Shown here piece by piece: positions 1 through 8,811 of a stretch of DNA of 64,000 nucleotides. This stretch comes from Pseudomonas mandelii (GTDB lineage Bacteria; Pseudomonadota; Gammaproteobacteria; Pseudomonadales; Pseudomonadaceae): contig NZ_JAMYDU010000002.1 in NCBI RefSeq assembly GCF_024138395.1, positions 248,001 to 312,000 on the forward strand, in the 5' to 3' direction. The notes under the pieces were generated by a model. The model made no database searches. It worked only from the letters and a program-made list of their open reading frames with translations, and was not told the origin of the DNA. Both the position numbers and the translations under genes were made by a program. Numbering within the stretch: position 1 is the stretch's first letter; the number at the start of each line of letters is the position of its first letter.

Positions 1-1
1 G

Positions 2-1171
2 GCCTGGCAGGATTACCGCAACGATGCGTGGCTGTCGGCCTGTTCGATACTGGCGCTGGTGGCGGTGGTCGCACCGCTGCTGGTGCTGTTCGGCTTGAAA
101 TTCGGCCTGGTCAGCAATTTGACCGAGCGCTTGGAAAACGACCCGGCCACCCGGGAAATCATTCCCTTGGGTGGCGGCCGGTTCAATGCCGCGGTTATCG
201 AGCAATTGAGCCGGCGCAGCGACGTGGCTTTCGCCTTGCCGCGCACCCGGCAGATTGCCGCGACGGCGGATCTGAGCGCTGGCGCTTCGACGGTGACAGT
301 CGAAATGATCCCCACCGCCGCCCACGACCCCTTGCTCGGCAGTCTGCCGGTGCCCCAAGGGCTGGATCAGGTGCTACTCAGCCAGACCGCCGCCGAAAAA
401 CTCGGGGCCAAGGCCGGTGATTGGCTGGAGGCCAGTTTTGGCCGGCAGGTGGCTGGTCGTGGCGAGGCGCAGCGCACTCGCGTCCGGGTGTTGCACGTTC
501 TGCCGCTGGAAGCCTTCGCCCGGGACGGATTGTTCGCGCCATTGACGTTACTGGAAGCGGCTGAAGATTACCGGGACGGTCGCGCCGTGCCAGCGTTCGG
601 TTGGCCAGGTGACGCGGTGGGCGTGACGGAGCAGCGGGTGTATCCGGCGTTTCGCCTGTACGCCCGCAGCCTCAAGGATGTCGAGCCGCTGCGTCAGTAC
701 TTCGCTGCACAGAATCTACTGGTCTCGACCCAGGCCCAGACCATCGCCCAGGTCCAATCGCTGAGCCGCAACCTGTCGATCGTGTTCTGGATCATCGCCG
801 GATTGGCCTTGGCGGGAGCGTTCGCGGCGATTTTTGCCGGCGCGCTGGCGGCGGTCGAACGCAAGCGCCGAGAGTTGTCGGTGTTGCGCCTGCTGGGGTT
901 TTCCACGGCGGCGTTGCTGTTGTTTGTGGTGGTGCAGGCGCTGTACAGCGCCGGCCTTGCCGCCCTGTTGAGTGCCGGACTGTATGGCCTGGCGCAATCG
1001 GGCCTGAACCATTTATTTGCGCAGATGCCGGGCGAGTACGCCAGCCATCTGCTGGCGCGTCACTACGCGTTGGCCCTGGCGGCCGTGCTCGGCGTCAGCG
1101 CCGTGGCGGCAGTTTGTGGTGGCTGGCGAGTGGCGCGAATCCAGGCGTGTGAAGGAATCCGAGATGTATAA
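2..1171 (+). CDS. tagS: TagS-like ABC transporter permease (5' end outside window)
   Basis: The reading frame is already open at the first bases, so the N-terminus lies upstream. The visible part is a FtsX/MacB-type permease: one membrane segment near the start, a soluble extracytoplasmic domain of about 200 residues, then three hydrophobic segments (around nt 770-850, 890-990 and 1055-1130). In P. aeruginosa TagS and the ATPase TagT form an inner-membrane ABC transporter that works with TagQ and TagR to switch on type VI secretion through threonine phosphorylation. The stop codon overlaps the next start by 8 bp, which indicates translational coupling with tagR. The assignment rests on context plus fold; a generic lipoprotein-release permease is the alternative. 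Confidence 0.75.
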   Translation, partial: AWQDYRNDAWLSACSILALVAVVAPLLVLFGLKFGLVSNLTERLENDPATREIIPLGGGRFNAAVIEQLSRRSDVAFALPRTRQIAATADLSAGASTVTVEMIPTAAHDPLLGSLPVPQGLDQVLLSQTAAEKLGAKAGDWLEASFGRQVAGRGEAQRTRVRVLHVLPLEAFARDGLFAPLTLLEAAEDYRDGRAVPAFGWPGDAVGVTEQRVYPAFRLYARSLKDVEPLRQYFAAQNLLVSTQAQTIAQVQSLSRNLSIVFWIIAGLALAGAFAAIFAGALAAVERKRRELSVLRLLGFSTAALLLFVVVQALYSAGLAALLSAGLYGLAQSGLNHLFAQMPGEYASHLLARHYALALAAVLGVSAVAAVCGGWRVARIQACEGIRDV

Positions 1172-2906
1172 GTTACTGTGCGCCGCCGTGGCGCTGAGCC
1201 TGGCCAGCATGGGCGTGGCTAGTCTGGTGAGCGGCGATGAAAGCACCGACAAACTGGACAACCCCAAGCCGCTGGCCGACGACGTCAGCCTGCCGCTGCC
1301 GTGCGAAGGGCAGATGGTGTTCCGTTACGTCTACATCCTGGCGCAAGGCACTCTGGACGACCGCGAGATCAGCCTCGGCTATCCATTCAGCGAGGGCGAG
1401 ACCGGTTATCAACAGTCGTTCATCTCCGGTTACCGCCGGGACTTTATCAACGGCCAGTTCACCCTCAAGGATCTGCCCAAGGATTGGGGCAAGACCATCA
1501 CGCCGTTGATGCCCAAGACTGACACCGAGACCCCACTCAAACCGATGCTCTATTTCATCGGCAAATACGAAGTCACGGCTCGCCAATACGCCCAGGTCAT
1601 GGCCCAGGCGCAATCGTTGGCCAGCGGCGAGCCGGCGCCGGCCTGCGAGGCCTTGCAAGCCGAGGCGCCGCAAGGCATGGCCGGGCGTTTGCCCAAGGTG
1701 AAATTGTCGCGATTCGAGGCCGAACGCTTCTCGGCGGTGTATAGCGCCTGGCTGATGAAATACCACAAGGATCTGCTGCCGGTAAGTGGTCGTGGTGCCT
1801 CGGCGGAAGAGGGCGGGCTGGGTTTTGTGCGCTTGCCGACCGAGGTCGAATGGGAATTTGCTGCCCGTGGCGGGCAAGCCATTAGCCGTCAGGACCTGGA
1901 AGGGCGTCTGTTTCCCCGGCGTCTGGAAGGCAGCGAAAGCGACGGACCACTGGCGGACTGGGCCGTCTTCAATCAGGTCGCCGGTGGCACCGGCCAGGCT
2001 GCGCGTCTGATGCCGATCGGTACCAAACTGCCAAACCCCATCGGCCTGTTCGACGTGATCGGCAACGCCGCCGAGATGGTCCAGGAGTCCTTCCAGCTCG
2101 TGCACGCCGGACGCCGCCAAGGCACCTATGGCGGCTTCGTGGTCAAGGGCGGCAATTACCTGGAAGGCGAGGGCACCTTGTTCACCGGGATGCGCCGCGA
2201 GTACCCGCTGTTCGCCGCCGATGGCACCGAACAAAGCAACGAAACCACCGGGTTCCGGGTCGCGATTGGCGCGTTGTCGGCGCCGCGTTCGCGCTACAAG
2301 GAACTGTTTGCCCAATGGCAGAAAGAAGGTCGGCTGGCTTCGCTGACCGATGCCATCGACGACGCCCAGGACCCGACCAAACGCCTGGACAGCATCATTG
2401 CTGCCAGCGTCGACCCGCGCCTGCAAGCCGAGTTGGGGCTGGTCAACGAAGAGCTCAAACGCAACGTCTCGCTCATCGCCCAGCAGCGCGAGGAAGCGGC
2501 CGGCAACCTGATCCAGTCGGCGGCCCTGGTGGCTGAGACCATCAACAACTACAACATTCGCCTGACCAATTTGCACAAGAGTCGCCAGCAGGCCGTGGAC
2601 GCCAAGGACGAGGCCAGCGCCAAGCTGTTCGCTACCGCCATCGACAATGGCCGCAGCGCGCTGGATGGCGCGGTGGCGATCTACATCGACAACCTGGCGA
2701 CCGGCACGCGCTACACCGATGCCGTCATCCAGGCGCAGTTTCAACGCATCAAGGAAGAGTTGGAGCGCAAGCCGGTACTGGGCAAGAGCCTGGTAACGCG
2801 CGCAACGTTATTCGTTCGCCATGTTGGTGATTATCGTCAGCAACGACGAGCCGACCCGGCGGCGATATTGAAGGAATTGCTCGCATCGAACGCCCAGCGG
2901 TCTTGA
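1164..2906 (+). CDS. tagR: TagR-like formylglycine-generating-enzyme (SUMF1) family protein
   Basis: Predicted 580 residues. I chose the ATG at 1164 because GAAGGA sits 7-8 nt upstream and the protein then begins with a signal-like hydrophobic stretch (YKLLCAAVALSLASMGVA). The middle third is an FGE-sulfatase/SUMF1 fold: YFIGKYEVTARQYAQV, LPTEVEWEFAARGG, GLFDVIGNAAEMVQ, and a closing ETTGFRVAIG. After about residue 380 there is a long charged, probably helical C-terminal extension. TagR is periplasmic in P. aeruginosa and stimulates the kinase PpkA. The gene lies between tagS and tagQ. The kinase in this window (28096-29127) has no periplasmic part, so the partner of this TagR is not evident here. 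Confidence 0.8.
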   Translation: MYKLLCAAVALSLASMGVASLVSGDESTDKLDNPKPLADDVSLPLPCEGQMVFRYVYILAQGTLDDREISLGYPFSEGETGYQQSFISGYRRDFINGQFTLKDLPKDWGKTITPLMPKTDTETPLKPMLYFIGKYEVTARQYAQVMAQAQSLASGEPAPACEALQAEAPQGMAGRLPKVKLSRFEAERFSAVYSAWLMKYHKDLLPVSGRGASAEEGGLGFVRLPTEVEWEFAARGGQAISRQDLEGRLFPRRLEGSESDGPLADWAVFNQVAGGTGQAARLMPIGTKLPNPIGLFDVIGNAAEMVQESFQLVHAGRRQGTYGGFVVKGGNYLEGEGTLFTGMRREYPLFAADGTEQSNETTGFRVAIGALSAPRSRYKELFAQWQKEGRLASLTDAIDDAQDPTKRLDSIIAASVDPRLQAELGLVNEELKRNVSLIAQQREEAAGNLIQSAALVAETINNYNIRLTNLHKSRQQAVDAKDEASAKLFATAIDNGRSALDGAVAIYIDNLATGTRYTDAVIQAQFQRIKEELERKPVLGKSLVTRATLFVRHVGDYRQQRRADPAAILKELLASNAQRS

Positions 2907-2990
2907 TCGTTCGTTGTACAGCGAGCTTGGAAGGGACTCAGGCGGCGGTGGGCCGTGCTGAGCTGGTCAAACTTAAAAGAGAACACAACT

Positions 2991-3920
2991 ATGCTTTCTT
3001 CTCGTAAACCTTTTGCTTCGCTTTCCAAGCGTCACTTGCTGCTGATGGCCGTCGGCTTCAGCACCGTACTGACCGGCTGCGCCACGTCGCCGACCTCCAA
3101 GGTCGCCTCGAGCACCAAGGTCGAGTACTACCCAAACTGCTACGAGCCGGTGCAGCACCTGCGTGCCACCGATTCGAACATGACCAAGTCAGTGGTCACC
3201 GGCGCGGCCGTCGGCGCTGTCGGCGGTGCACTGCTGGGTGCCCTGGTCGATTCCGAGAACCGTGGCCGCAACGCCGCCATCGGTGCAGCGGGCGGTGCCC
3301 TGGCCGGAGGCGCGACCGGTTATTACACCGAGCGTCAGAAGCAGATCGCCGATGACAACCAGCGCATCGCGTCCTATGCCTCCGACGTCAACAAAAGCAC
3401 CGCCGACATCGACCGCAGCACCGCGTACGCCAAGACTTCGCAGCAGTGCTACCAGAACGCGTTCAGCAAACTGGTCGCCGACCGCAAGGCCAAGACCGTC
3501 AACGACGCCGAAGGCCGCAAGCGCCTGGCAGAAATCGTCTCGGGCCTCAAAGAGTCCAACGACCTGATCGTCGCGGTTAACGGTAAAGCCAGCGAAGACC
3601 TGAACAACTACACCCAGGCCTACGAAAAAGACCTGCAGCAAGTAGGTGTGCAGCGCACCGACGTGGTCACGGTGGCAACCGCCGACACCACGCCAGTCGT
3701 GGCGCCGACCAAGAGCAAAAAAGCGGTGAAACCGGCGAAAAAACCGGTGCTGCCAACCGTGCCGAAAGAAGCGGTCACCACCGAGAAAACCCTGCAGACC
3801 GCACAAGCCAAACAGGCGGAAAGCAAGCAAGTCGCCAGCGCCGGCACCACTCAGGTCAACAGCATGTGCAAGAACCCGGACCTGGGCGACTGGGCACCGG
3901 TGCCTTGCCCGAATGTCTGA
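2991..3920 (+). CDS. tagQ: TagQ-like outer-membrane lipoprotein with glycine zipper
   Basis: Predicted 309 residues. The start at 2991 follows AAAAGAG and gives a lipoprotein signal peptide ending in the lipobox LTGC (Cys about residue 26). A glycine-zipper region follows (VVTGAAVGAVGGALLGALV and GAAGGALAGGATGYY), then a helical region rich in Asn/Asp/Lys and a Lys/Pro/Thr-rich tail with two late cysteines. In P. aeruginosa TagQ anchors TagR at the outer membrane. It is the last gene of the tag group; a hairpin 20 bp after the stop may end the transcript. Confidence 0.75.
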   Translation: MLSSRKPFASLSKRHLLLMAVGFSTVLTGCATSPTSKVASSTKVEYYPNCYEPVQHLRATDSNMTKSVVTGAAVGAVGGALLGALVDSENRGRNAAIGAAGGALAGGATGYYTERQKQIADDNQRIASYASDVNKSTADIDRSTAYAKTSQQCYQNAFSKLVADRKAKTVNDAEGRKRLAEIVSGLKESNDLIVAVNGKASEDLNNYTQAYEKDLQQVGVQRTDVVTVATADTTPVVAPTKSKKAVKPAKKPVLPTVPKEAVTTEKTLQTAQAKQAESKQVASAGTTQVNSMCKNPDLGDWAPVPCPNV

Positions 3921-3939
3921 TTGAGTTTCCGTAGGTCTT

Positions 3940-3970
3940 GATCATTCCCATGCGTTGCGTGGGAATGATC
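3940..3970. repeat. REP-like palindrome downstream of tagQ
   Basis: Perfect 11-bp arms GATCATTCCCA / TGGGAATGATC separated by 9 nt. The arm sequence matches a Pseudomonas REP type (CATTCCCA-loop-TGGGAATG) as I know it. There is no T-run, so it is a palindromic repeat that might also stop transcription weakly after tagQ. Confidence 0.7.
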
Positions 3971-3994
3971 TGTACTGGATGGGCCTTGGCGCTA

Positions 3995-4110
3995 TGCGCC
4001 GCCACCTCCTGCGCTTGCGAATGATCCAGCGCTCGCTCCGCCACTGCACGTCATCCGACATTCTGCAAAGCGCCAACCTCCCGCACCCCCCGGAATACCC
4101 GCTCCTGGAT
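3995..4110 (-). pseudogene. Degenerate DUF6124 remnant
   Basis: On the minus strand the bases aligned to ALSRLADGVQ and ERALDH of the intact DUF6124 gene (38175-38555) are still recognisable as ALCRMSDDVQ and ERALDH. They now lie in different frames, with a small deletion between them and a stop upstream. The shared nucleotides (gagcgagcgctggatcat) make this a decayed copy rather than chance. No function expected. Confidence 0.5.
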
Positions 4111-4784
4111 AGCCACCACATCCGCCGTTTCAATCCAGACCTTCATATAGCAGGCGCTGAAAAAACCAGAAACGAGGGGTAGGAACGAGGGTAACTCTTT
4201 ATAAAACACATCAGAGTTTTCCGCGTTTCAGAATGTTGCCTCAGCAATGTGCGAAGGGCTTTCGTTATTTCTGTACGCAGGTAATGAAGTTTGGGGCGAG
4301 CGGAGGGCACATTTAAAAGAAAATGGGCGAAGACGCAGTGCCATCATTATGATGTCACTGTGTTTATTGTCGTTCATCGCTATGTCCATGGGTAACTGTA
4401 ACTTTCAGAAAGCTCCTACATTCATATTTTTTTATTCTTGTCATGCTTCATGCCTGCTTCAGGAGCCGAATTTCCGATGCGGCGCGCAGGCTTGATGAAC
4501 CGCTCTAGCTCGTGGGTTTCTGGGGGGAATCGGAGTTCCTGACAATTGTTCAGATTTAGGGATATCCCTTTCTGATATAAGGAAATCCCCTATGAGCAAT
4601 AGGGAGTACGTTCTGTTGTTATTGTTTAATCAGGTGCTTGCTAATGGCCATCATAGTGATTAGGATGCGCGCCTTGAAAGAGCACGAACTCAATTGGATG
4701 AGACTCATCGCAGCTCTTTGATACTGTCCGGCACCATTGCAACTCCAATGGCCGTATGACCGTAATCCTAATTAAAGGCCATGG
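4111..4784. other. Intergenic region upstream of tssA
   Basis: No convincing gene. The stretch is AT-richer than its surroundings, contains a perfect 12-bp palindrome AGGGATATCCCT at 4558-4569, and presumably holds the tssA promoter and regulatory sites. I looked for a sigma-54 -24/-12 element because the cluster encodes a sigma-54 activator. The nearest candidate (ccggcaccattgcaac, around 4728-4743) has the GG and GC too close together, so I do not call one. Confidence 0.5.
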
Positions 4785-6341
4785 ATGTCCTACTCAAGCA
4801 AACTTTCCGCTCATTACCTTGAACTCGCAAAAGCCTCTGTTTCCAAAGAGAATTTCGCGGGCGAGGACGTTCGCTTTTCGAGCGAATATGAGGCGTTGGA
4901 AAGCGAGCTGGGCAAAGCCTCGTCCATGCATGAAAGCGGTCAGATCGACTGGCTGAAAATCCGCGAAAACAGTGAAAACCTGCTGCGCACTCAATCCAAG
5001 GATTTGCGTGTCGGCGCGTGGCTGACCTGGGCGCTGTACCAGCGCGAATCTTTCCAGGGGCTGCTGGCCGGCCTCGGTTTGTTGCACTACCTCTGTGAAA
5101 ACCATTGGGCCGAGGTTCACCCGAACAAGGCCCGCACTCGCTCCGCTGCCATCAGTTGGTTGGTGCCGCGTCTTGAGCAGGTGCTGACCGAAAACGTCGC
5201 GATCAAAGAGCAGTTGCCGATGTTCCGGCGGCTGGTCGAACACCTTGAAGGCCTCGATGCCGCGTGCACCGAGCACCTGGGCGATGACGCGCCGTTGCTG
5301 CTGCCGATCTCCCGTCGCTTGAAAAACATGGTCCAGCGCGCCGCCGACAATCAGCCGGAACCCGGTGTGGTGGGCGCCGCGGTGGCTCAGGTCAAGCAGG
5401 CCGCAACCCAGCTGTTCACCCCCGGCGCACCGATCGACAACGAGAAAGAAGCCCACAAAGCCCTGCGTGCCCAGCAGGAAAGTGCTCGTCCGTTGTGTGC
5501 CTGGTGGCTCAAGCAGAAGGCTACTGATCTGCGTGCCCTGCGCCTCAATCGCACGCTGTTGTGGCTGCCCATTGACGCAGTGCCCGAGCGCAACGCTGAA
5601 CAGATCACCGTTCTGCGCGGTCTGCCTGCCGACAAGCTCAAGTCCTATCAGGACCGCTACGACCAGGGGAAATACGCTGATCTGCTAGTAGAGCTGGAGG
5701 CGAGCCTGGCGAAGGCGCCGTTCTGGTTCGATGGCCAGCGAATGGTCTGGGAATGCCTTCAGGGGCTGAACGCCGAGATGGCAATGCGCGAAGTGGAAAT
5801 CCACTTCGCGCTGTTGGTTCAGCGCCTGCCCGGCATCATCGAATTGCGTTTCCATGACGGCGCGCCATTCGCCGACCCGGCCACCCGCGCCTGGATCGGC
5901 GCTCACGTCATGCCGCACCTGCAAAGCGCCAGTGTGCCGCGCAAGGTCGAAGTCGCCGATACCCAGCCGGCCTGGGAAGTGGCCCTGGAAGAGGTCTTGC
6001 CGATTCTGCGCAAGGACGGCCTCAAGGCCGCCGTGCAGATCCTCAAGCAGGGCTTGCAAAGTGCCCACGGCGGGCGGGTCCGATTCTTCTGGCAGTTCGC
6101 CCTCGCGCGGCTGTGTTTCATGGCCAAGAAATACGAACTGGCCAAGACCCAACTCGAAACCCTCGACCAAACATTACAGGACTCAGGCCTGCACGCCTGG
6201 GAGCCCGATCTTGCGCTGCAAGTGCTGCATTTGCTGCATAGCTGCTGCGAGTTGCTACCGCAGAACCATGCAGTGCGTGAACGCAAGGAAGAGATTTATC
6301 GCAGGCTGTGCCACCTCGATCTTGAAGTGGTACTCGAATAG
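4785..6341 (+). CDS. tssA: Type VI secretion protein TssA (ImpA family)
   Basis: 518 residues, the usual length for the class. The N-terminal ImpA_N region (about residues 10-130) contains DVRFSSEYEALESELGKAS and WLTWALYQRESFQGLLAGL. A variable middle is followed by a C-terminal domain of helical repeats. TssA caps and primes the sheath and coordinates its assembly at the baseplate. The start at 4785 follows AAAGG. It is the first gene of the structural operon, 32 bp before tssB. Confidence 0.93.
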   Translation: MSYSSKLSAHYLELAKASVSKENFAGEDVRFSSEYEALESELGKASSMHESGQIDWLKIRENSENLLRTQSKDLRVGAWLTWALYQRESFQGLLAGLGLLHYLCENHWAEVHPNKARTRSAAISWLVPRLEQVLTENVAIKEQLPMFRRLVEHLEGLDAACTEHLGDDAPLLLPISRRLKNMVQRAADNQPEPGVVGAAVAQVKQAATQLFTPGAPIDNEKEAHKALRAQQESARPLCAWWLKQKATDLRALRLNRTLLWLPIDAVPERNAEQITVLRGLPADKLKSYQDRYDQGKYADLLVELEASLAKAPFWFDGQRMVWECLQGLNAEMAMREVEIHFALLVQRLPGIIELRFHDGAPFADPATRAWIGAHVMPHLQSASVPRKVEVADTQPAWEVALEEVLPILRKDGLKAAVQILKQGLQSAHGGRVRFFWQFALARLCFMAKKYELAKTQLETLDQTLQDSGLHAWEPDLALQVLHLLHSCCELLPQNHAVRERKEEIYRRLCHLDLEVVLE

Positions 6342-6373
6342 GCCCCCGGGCCACAACCGCAAGGAGAAAAGCC

Positions 6374-6877
6374 ATGGCCAAAGAAGGCTCGGTAGCCCCC
6401 AAGGAACGCATCAACGTCACCTTCAAACCCGCCACCGGCGGTGCTCAGGAAGAGATTGAACTGCCGCTGAAACTACTGGCAATCGGTGACTACACCCACC
6501 GCAAGGACGAACGCAAAGTCGAAGATCGCAAGCCGATCAGCATCGACAAAATGACTTTCGACGAAGTGCTGGCCAAGCAAGAGCTGAGCCTGACGCTGAG
6601 CGTGCCGAACCGTCTTCAGGAAGAAGGCGACACTGAAGAATTGGCCGTGCAACTGCGCGTCAACTCGATGAAGGACTTCAACCCGGCCTCGCTGGTCGAG
6701 CAAGTGCCTGAGCTGAAAAAACTGATGGAACTGCGCGACGCGCTGGTGGCCCTCAAAGGCCCGCTGGGTAACGCGCCTGCGTTCCGCAAAGCCATCGAAG
6801 GCGTGCTCGCCGACGACGAATCCCGCGGTCGCGTACTGGGTGAACTGGGCCTGAACGCCGCAGCCCAGGACGCCTGA
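6374..6877 (+). CDS. tssB: Type VI contractile sheath small subunit TssB
   Basis: 167 residues, typical of TssB/VipA. Family hallmarks are visible: ERINVTFKPATGGAQEEIELP near the start, LLAIGDYT, and NSMKDFNPASLVEQVPEL. It pairs with TssC to form the cytoplasmic contractile sheath that drives the Hcp/VgrG spike out of the cell. A strong AAGGAG ribosome site lies 9 nt before the ATG. Codon use is that of a highly expressed gene. Confidence 0.96.
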   Translation: MAKEGSVAPKERINVTFKPATGGAQEEIELPLKLLAIGDYTHRKDERKVEDRKPISIDKMTFDEVLAKQELSLTLSVPNRLQEEGDTEELAVQLRVNSMKDFNPASLVEQVPELKKLMELRDALVALKGPLGNAPAFRKAIEGVLADDESRGRVLGELGLNAAAQDA

Positions 6878-6905
6878 GCCCCTATCAGCCAAGGAAGCCA
6901 ACACA

Positions 6906-8381
6906 ATGAGCACTAGCGCAGCACAGCAAAAGAGCAACGAGAACGGCGAATACAGCATTCTCGACAGCATCATCGCCGAAACCCGCCTGACCCCGGACGA
7001 CGAAGCCTACGACATCGCCAAACGCGGTGTATCGGCGTTCATCGAAGAGCTGCTCAAGCCGCAGAACAACGGTGAACCGGTCAAGAAGGCCATGGTCGAT
7101 CGCATGATCGCCGAGATCGATGCCAAGCTCAGCCGTCAGATGGACGAAATCCTCCACCATCCGGACTTCCAGTCCCTGGAATCGTCGTGGCGTGGCCTGC
7201 AGTTGCTGGTCGACCGCACCAACTTCCGCGAAAACATCAAGATCGAAATCCTCAACGTCTCTAAGGACGACCTGCTGGACGACTTCGAAGATTCGCCGGA
7301 AGTGATGCAATCGGGCCTGTACAAGCACATCTACACCGCTGAATACGGTCAGTTCGGTGGTCAGCCAGTCGGCGCGATCATCGCTAACTACTTCATGTCC
7401 CCAAGCTCGCCGGACGTGAAACTGATGCAGTACGTGTCCAGCGTTGCCTGCATGTCGCACGCACCGTTCATCGCGGCTGCGGGCCCGAAATTTTTCGGCC
7501 TGGAAAGCTTCACCGGTCTGCCGGACCTGAAAGATCTGAAAGATCACTTCGAAGGCCCGCAATTCGCCAAATGGCAGAGCTTCCGTCAGTCGGAAGACTC
7601 CCGTTACGTTGGCCTGACCGTGCCGCGTTTCCTGCTGCGTAACCCGTACGACCCGGAAGAAAACCCGGTGAAATCGTTCGTGTACAAAGAAACCGTCGCC
7701 AACAGCCACGAACACTACCTGTGGGGCAACACTGCCTACGCGTTCGGCACCAAGCTGACCGACAGCTTCGCCAAATTCCGCTGGTGCCCGAACATCATCG
7801 GCCCGCAAAGCGGTGGCGCGGTTGAAGACCTGCCGTTGCACCACTTCGAAAGCATGGGCGAAATCGAAACCAAGATTCCGACCGAAGTACTGGTCAGCGA
7901 CCGTCGTGAGTACGAACTGGCCGAGGAAGGTTTCATCTCCCTGACCATGCGTAAAGGCTCCGACAACGCGGCGTTCTTCTCCGCGAGCTCGGTGCAGAAG
8001 CCAAAGTTCTTCGGCATCAGCGCAGAAGGCAAGGCTGCAGAGCTGAACTACAAGCTCGGCACCCAATTGCCGTACATGATGATCGTCAACCGCCTGGCTC
8101 ACTACTTGAAAGTGCTGCAGCGCGAGCAACTCGGTTCGTGGAAAGAACGTACCGACCTCGAGCTGGAACTCAACAAGTGGATCCGCCAGTACGTGGCCGA
8201 CCAGGAAAACCCAAGCGCCGAAGTCCGTGGCCGTCGTCCACTGCGTGCAGCCCAAATCATCGTCAGCGATGTTGAAGGCGAGCCTGGCTGGTACCGCGTC
8301 AGCCTGAACGTGCGCCCGCACTTCAAGTACATGGGTGCCGACTTCACCCTGTCGCTGGTTGGCAAGCTGGACAAAGAGTAA
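6906..8381 (+). CDS. tssC: Type VI contractile sheath large subunit TssC
   Basis: 491 residues, full length for TssC/VipB. Recognisable stretches include SWRGLQLLVDRT near residue 95, AEYGQFGGQPVGAII, and the C-terminal RPHFKYMGADFTLSLVGKLDKE. It forms the bulk of the sheath together with TssB, the gene 28 bp upstream. A ribosome site AAGGA precedes the start. No defects seen. Confidence 0.96.
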   Translation: MSTSAAQQKSNENGEYSILDSIIAETRLTPDDEAYDIAKRGVSAFIEELLKPQNNGEPVKKAMVDRMIAEIDAKLSRQMDEILHHPDFQSLESSWRGLQLLVDRTNFRENIKIEILNVSKDDLLDDFEDSPEVMQSGLYKHIYTAEYGQFGGQPVGAIIANYFMSPSSPDVKLMQYVSSVACMSHAPFIAAAGPKFFGLESFTGLPDLKDLKDHFEGPQFAKWQSFRQSEDSRYVGLTVPRFLLRNPYDPEENPVKSFVYKETVANSHEHYLWGNTAYAFGTKLTDSFAKFRWCPNIIGPQSGGAVEDLPLHHFESMGEIETKIPTEVLVSDRREYELAEEGFISLTMRKGSDNAAFFSASSVQKPKFFGISAEGKAAELNYKLGTQLPYMMIVNRLAHYLKVLQREQLGSWKERTDLELELNKWIRQYVADQENPSAEVRGRRPLRAAQIIVSDVEGEPGWYRVSLNVRPHFKYMGADFTLSLVGKLDKE

Positions 8382-8393
8382 ACGGAGCGACTC

Positions 8394-8801
8394 ATGACTG
8401 GATACGGCAGCCTTTTCGAACGCCTGGGTGGCGACGCGGACAAACGCGTCGGCTGGAGCCGCGAGGTTTCCGCCATGGCGTCGGTGGCTGCCCATCTGGC
8501 CAAGATGCTCAGCACCCGTGCGGGCAGCGTGCAAACGCTGTCCGATTACGGGCTACCCGATCTCAATGACATGCGCCTGAGCCTGCACGACTCCCTGAGT
8601 CAGGCCCGTCTGGCCATCGAAAATTTCATCGAAGCCTACGAGCCACGCCTGAGCAATGTGCGTGTCATCTCCCTGCCGCGTGACAACGATCAGCTTCGCC
8701 TGTCCTTCAGCATCGAAGGCCTGCTGGAAGTTGATGGTTTCAAGCGCCAGGTCAGTTTCGCCGCGCGCCTGGATGGCAGCGGTCAAGTCAAGGTCAATTA
8801 A
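8394..8801 (+). CDS. tssE: Type VI baseplate protein TssE (gp25-like)
   Basis: 135 residues with the GPW/gp25 fold of TssE: SLFERLG at the N-terminus, SVQTLSDYGLPDLND in the centre, and IENFIEAYEPRLSNVRV followed by paired beta strands. TssE is part of the baseplate wedge. In the comparable P. aeruginosa H2 cluster tssF follows directly; here about 3.9 kb of accessory genes separate the two. The spacing to tssC is 12 bp. Confidence 0.93.
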   Translation: MTGYGSLFERLGGDADKRVGWSREVSAMASVAAHLAKMLSTRAGSVQTLSDYGLPDLNDMRLSLHDSLSQARLAIENFIEAYEPRLSNVRVISLPRDNDQLRLSFSIEGLLEVDGFKRQVSFAARLDGSGQVKVN

Positions 8802-8811
8802 GGAGACTCCG

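Noticed and set aside
4247-4495. 82-codon plus-strand ORF upstream of tssA
   Set aside because: No plausible ribosome site, odd composition and no protein-like pattern; probably chance in an AT-rich gap.
4728-4743. Sigma-54 promoter-like sequence ccggcaccattgcaac
   Set aside because: The GG and GC dinucleotides are 9 bp apart instead of 12, so it does not fit the -24/-12 consensus.
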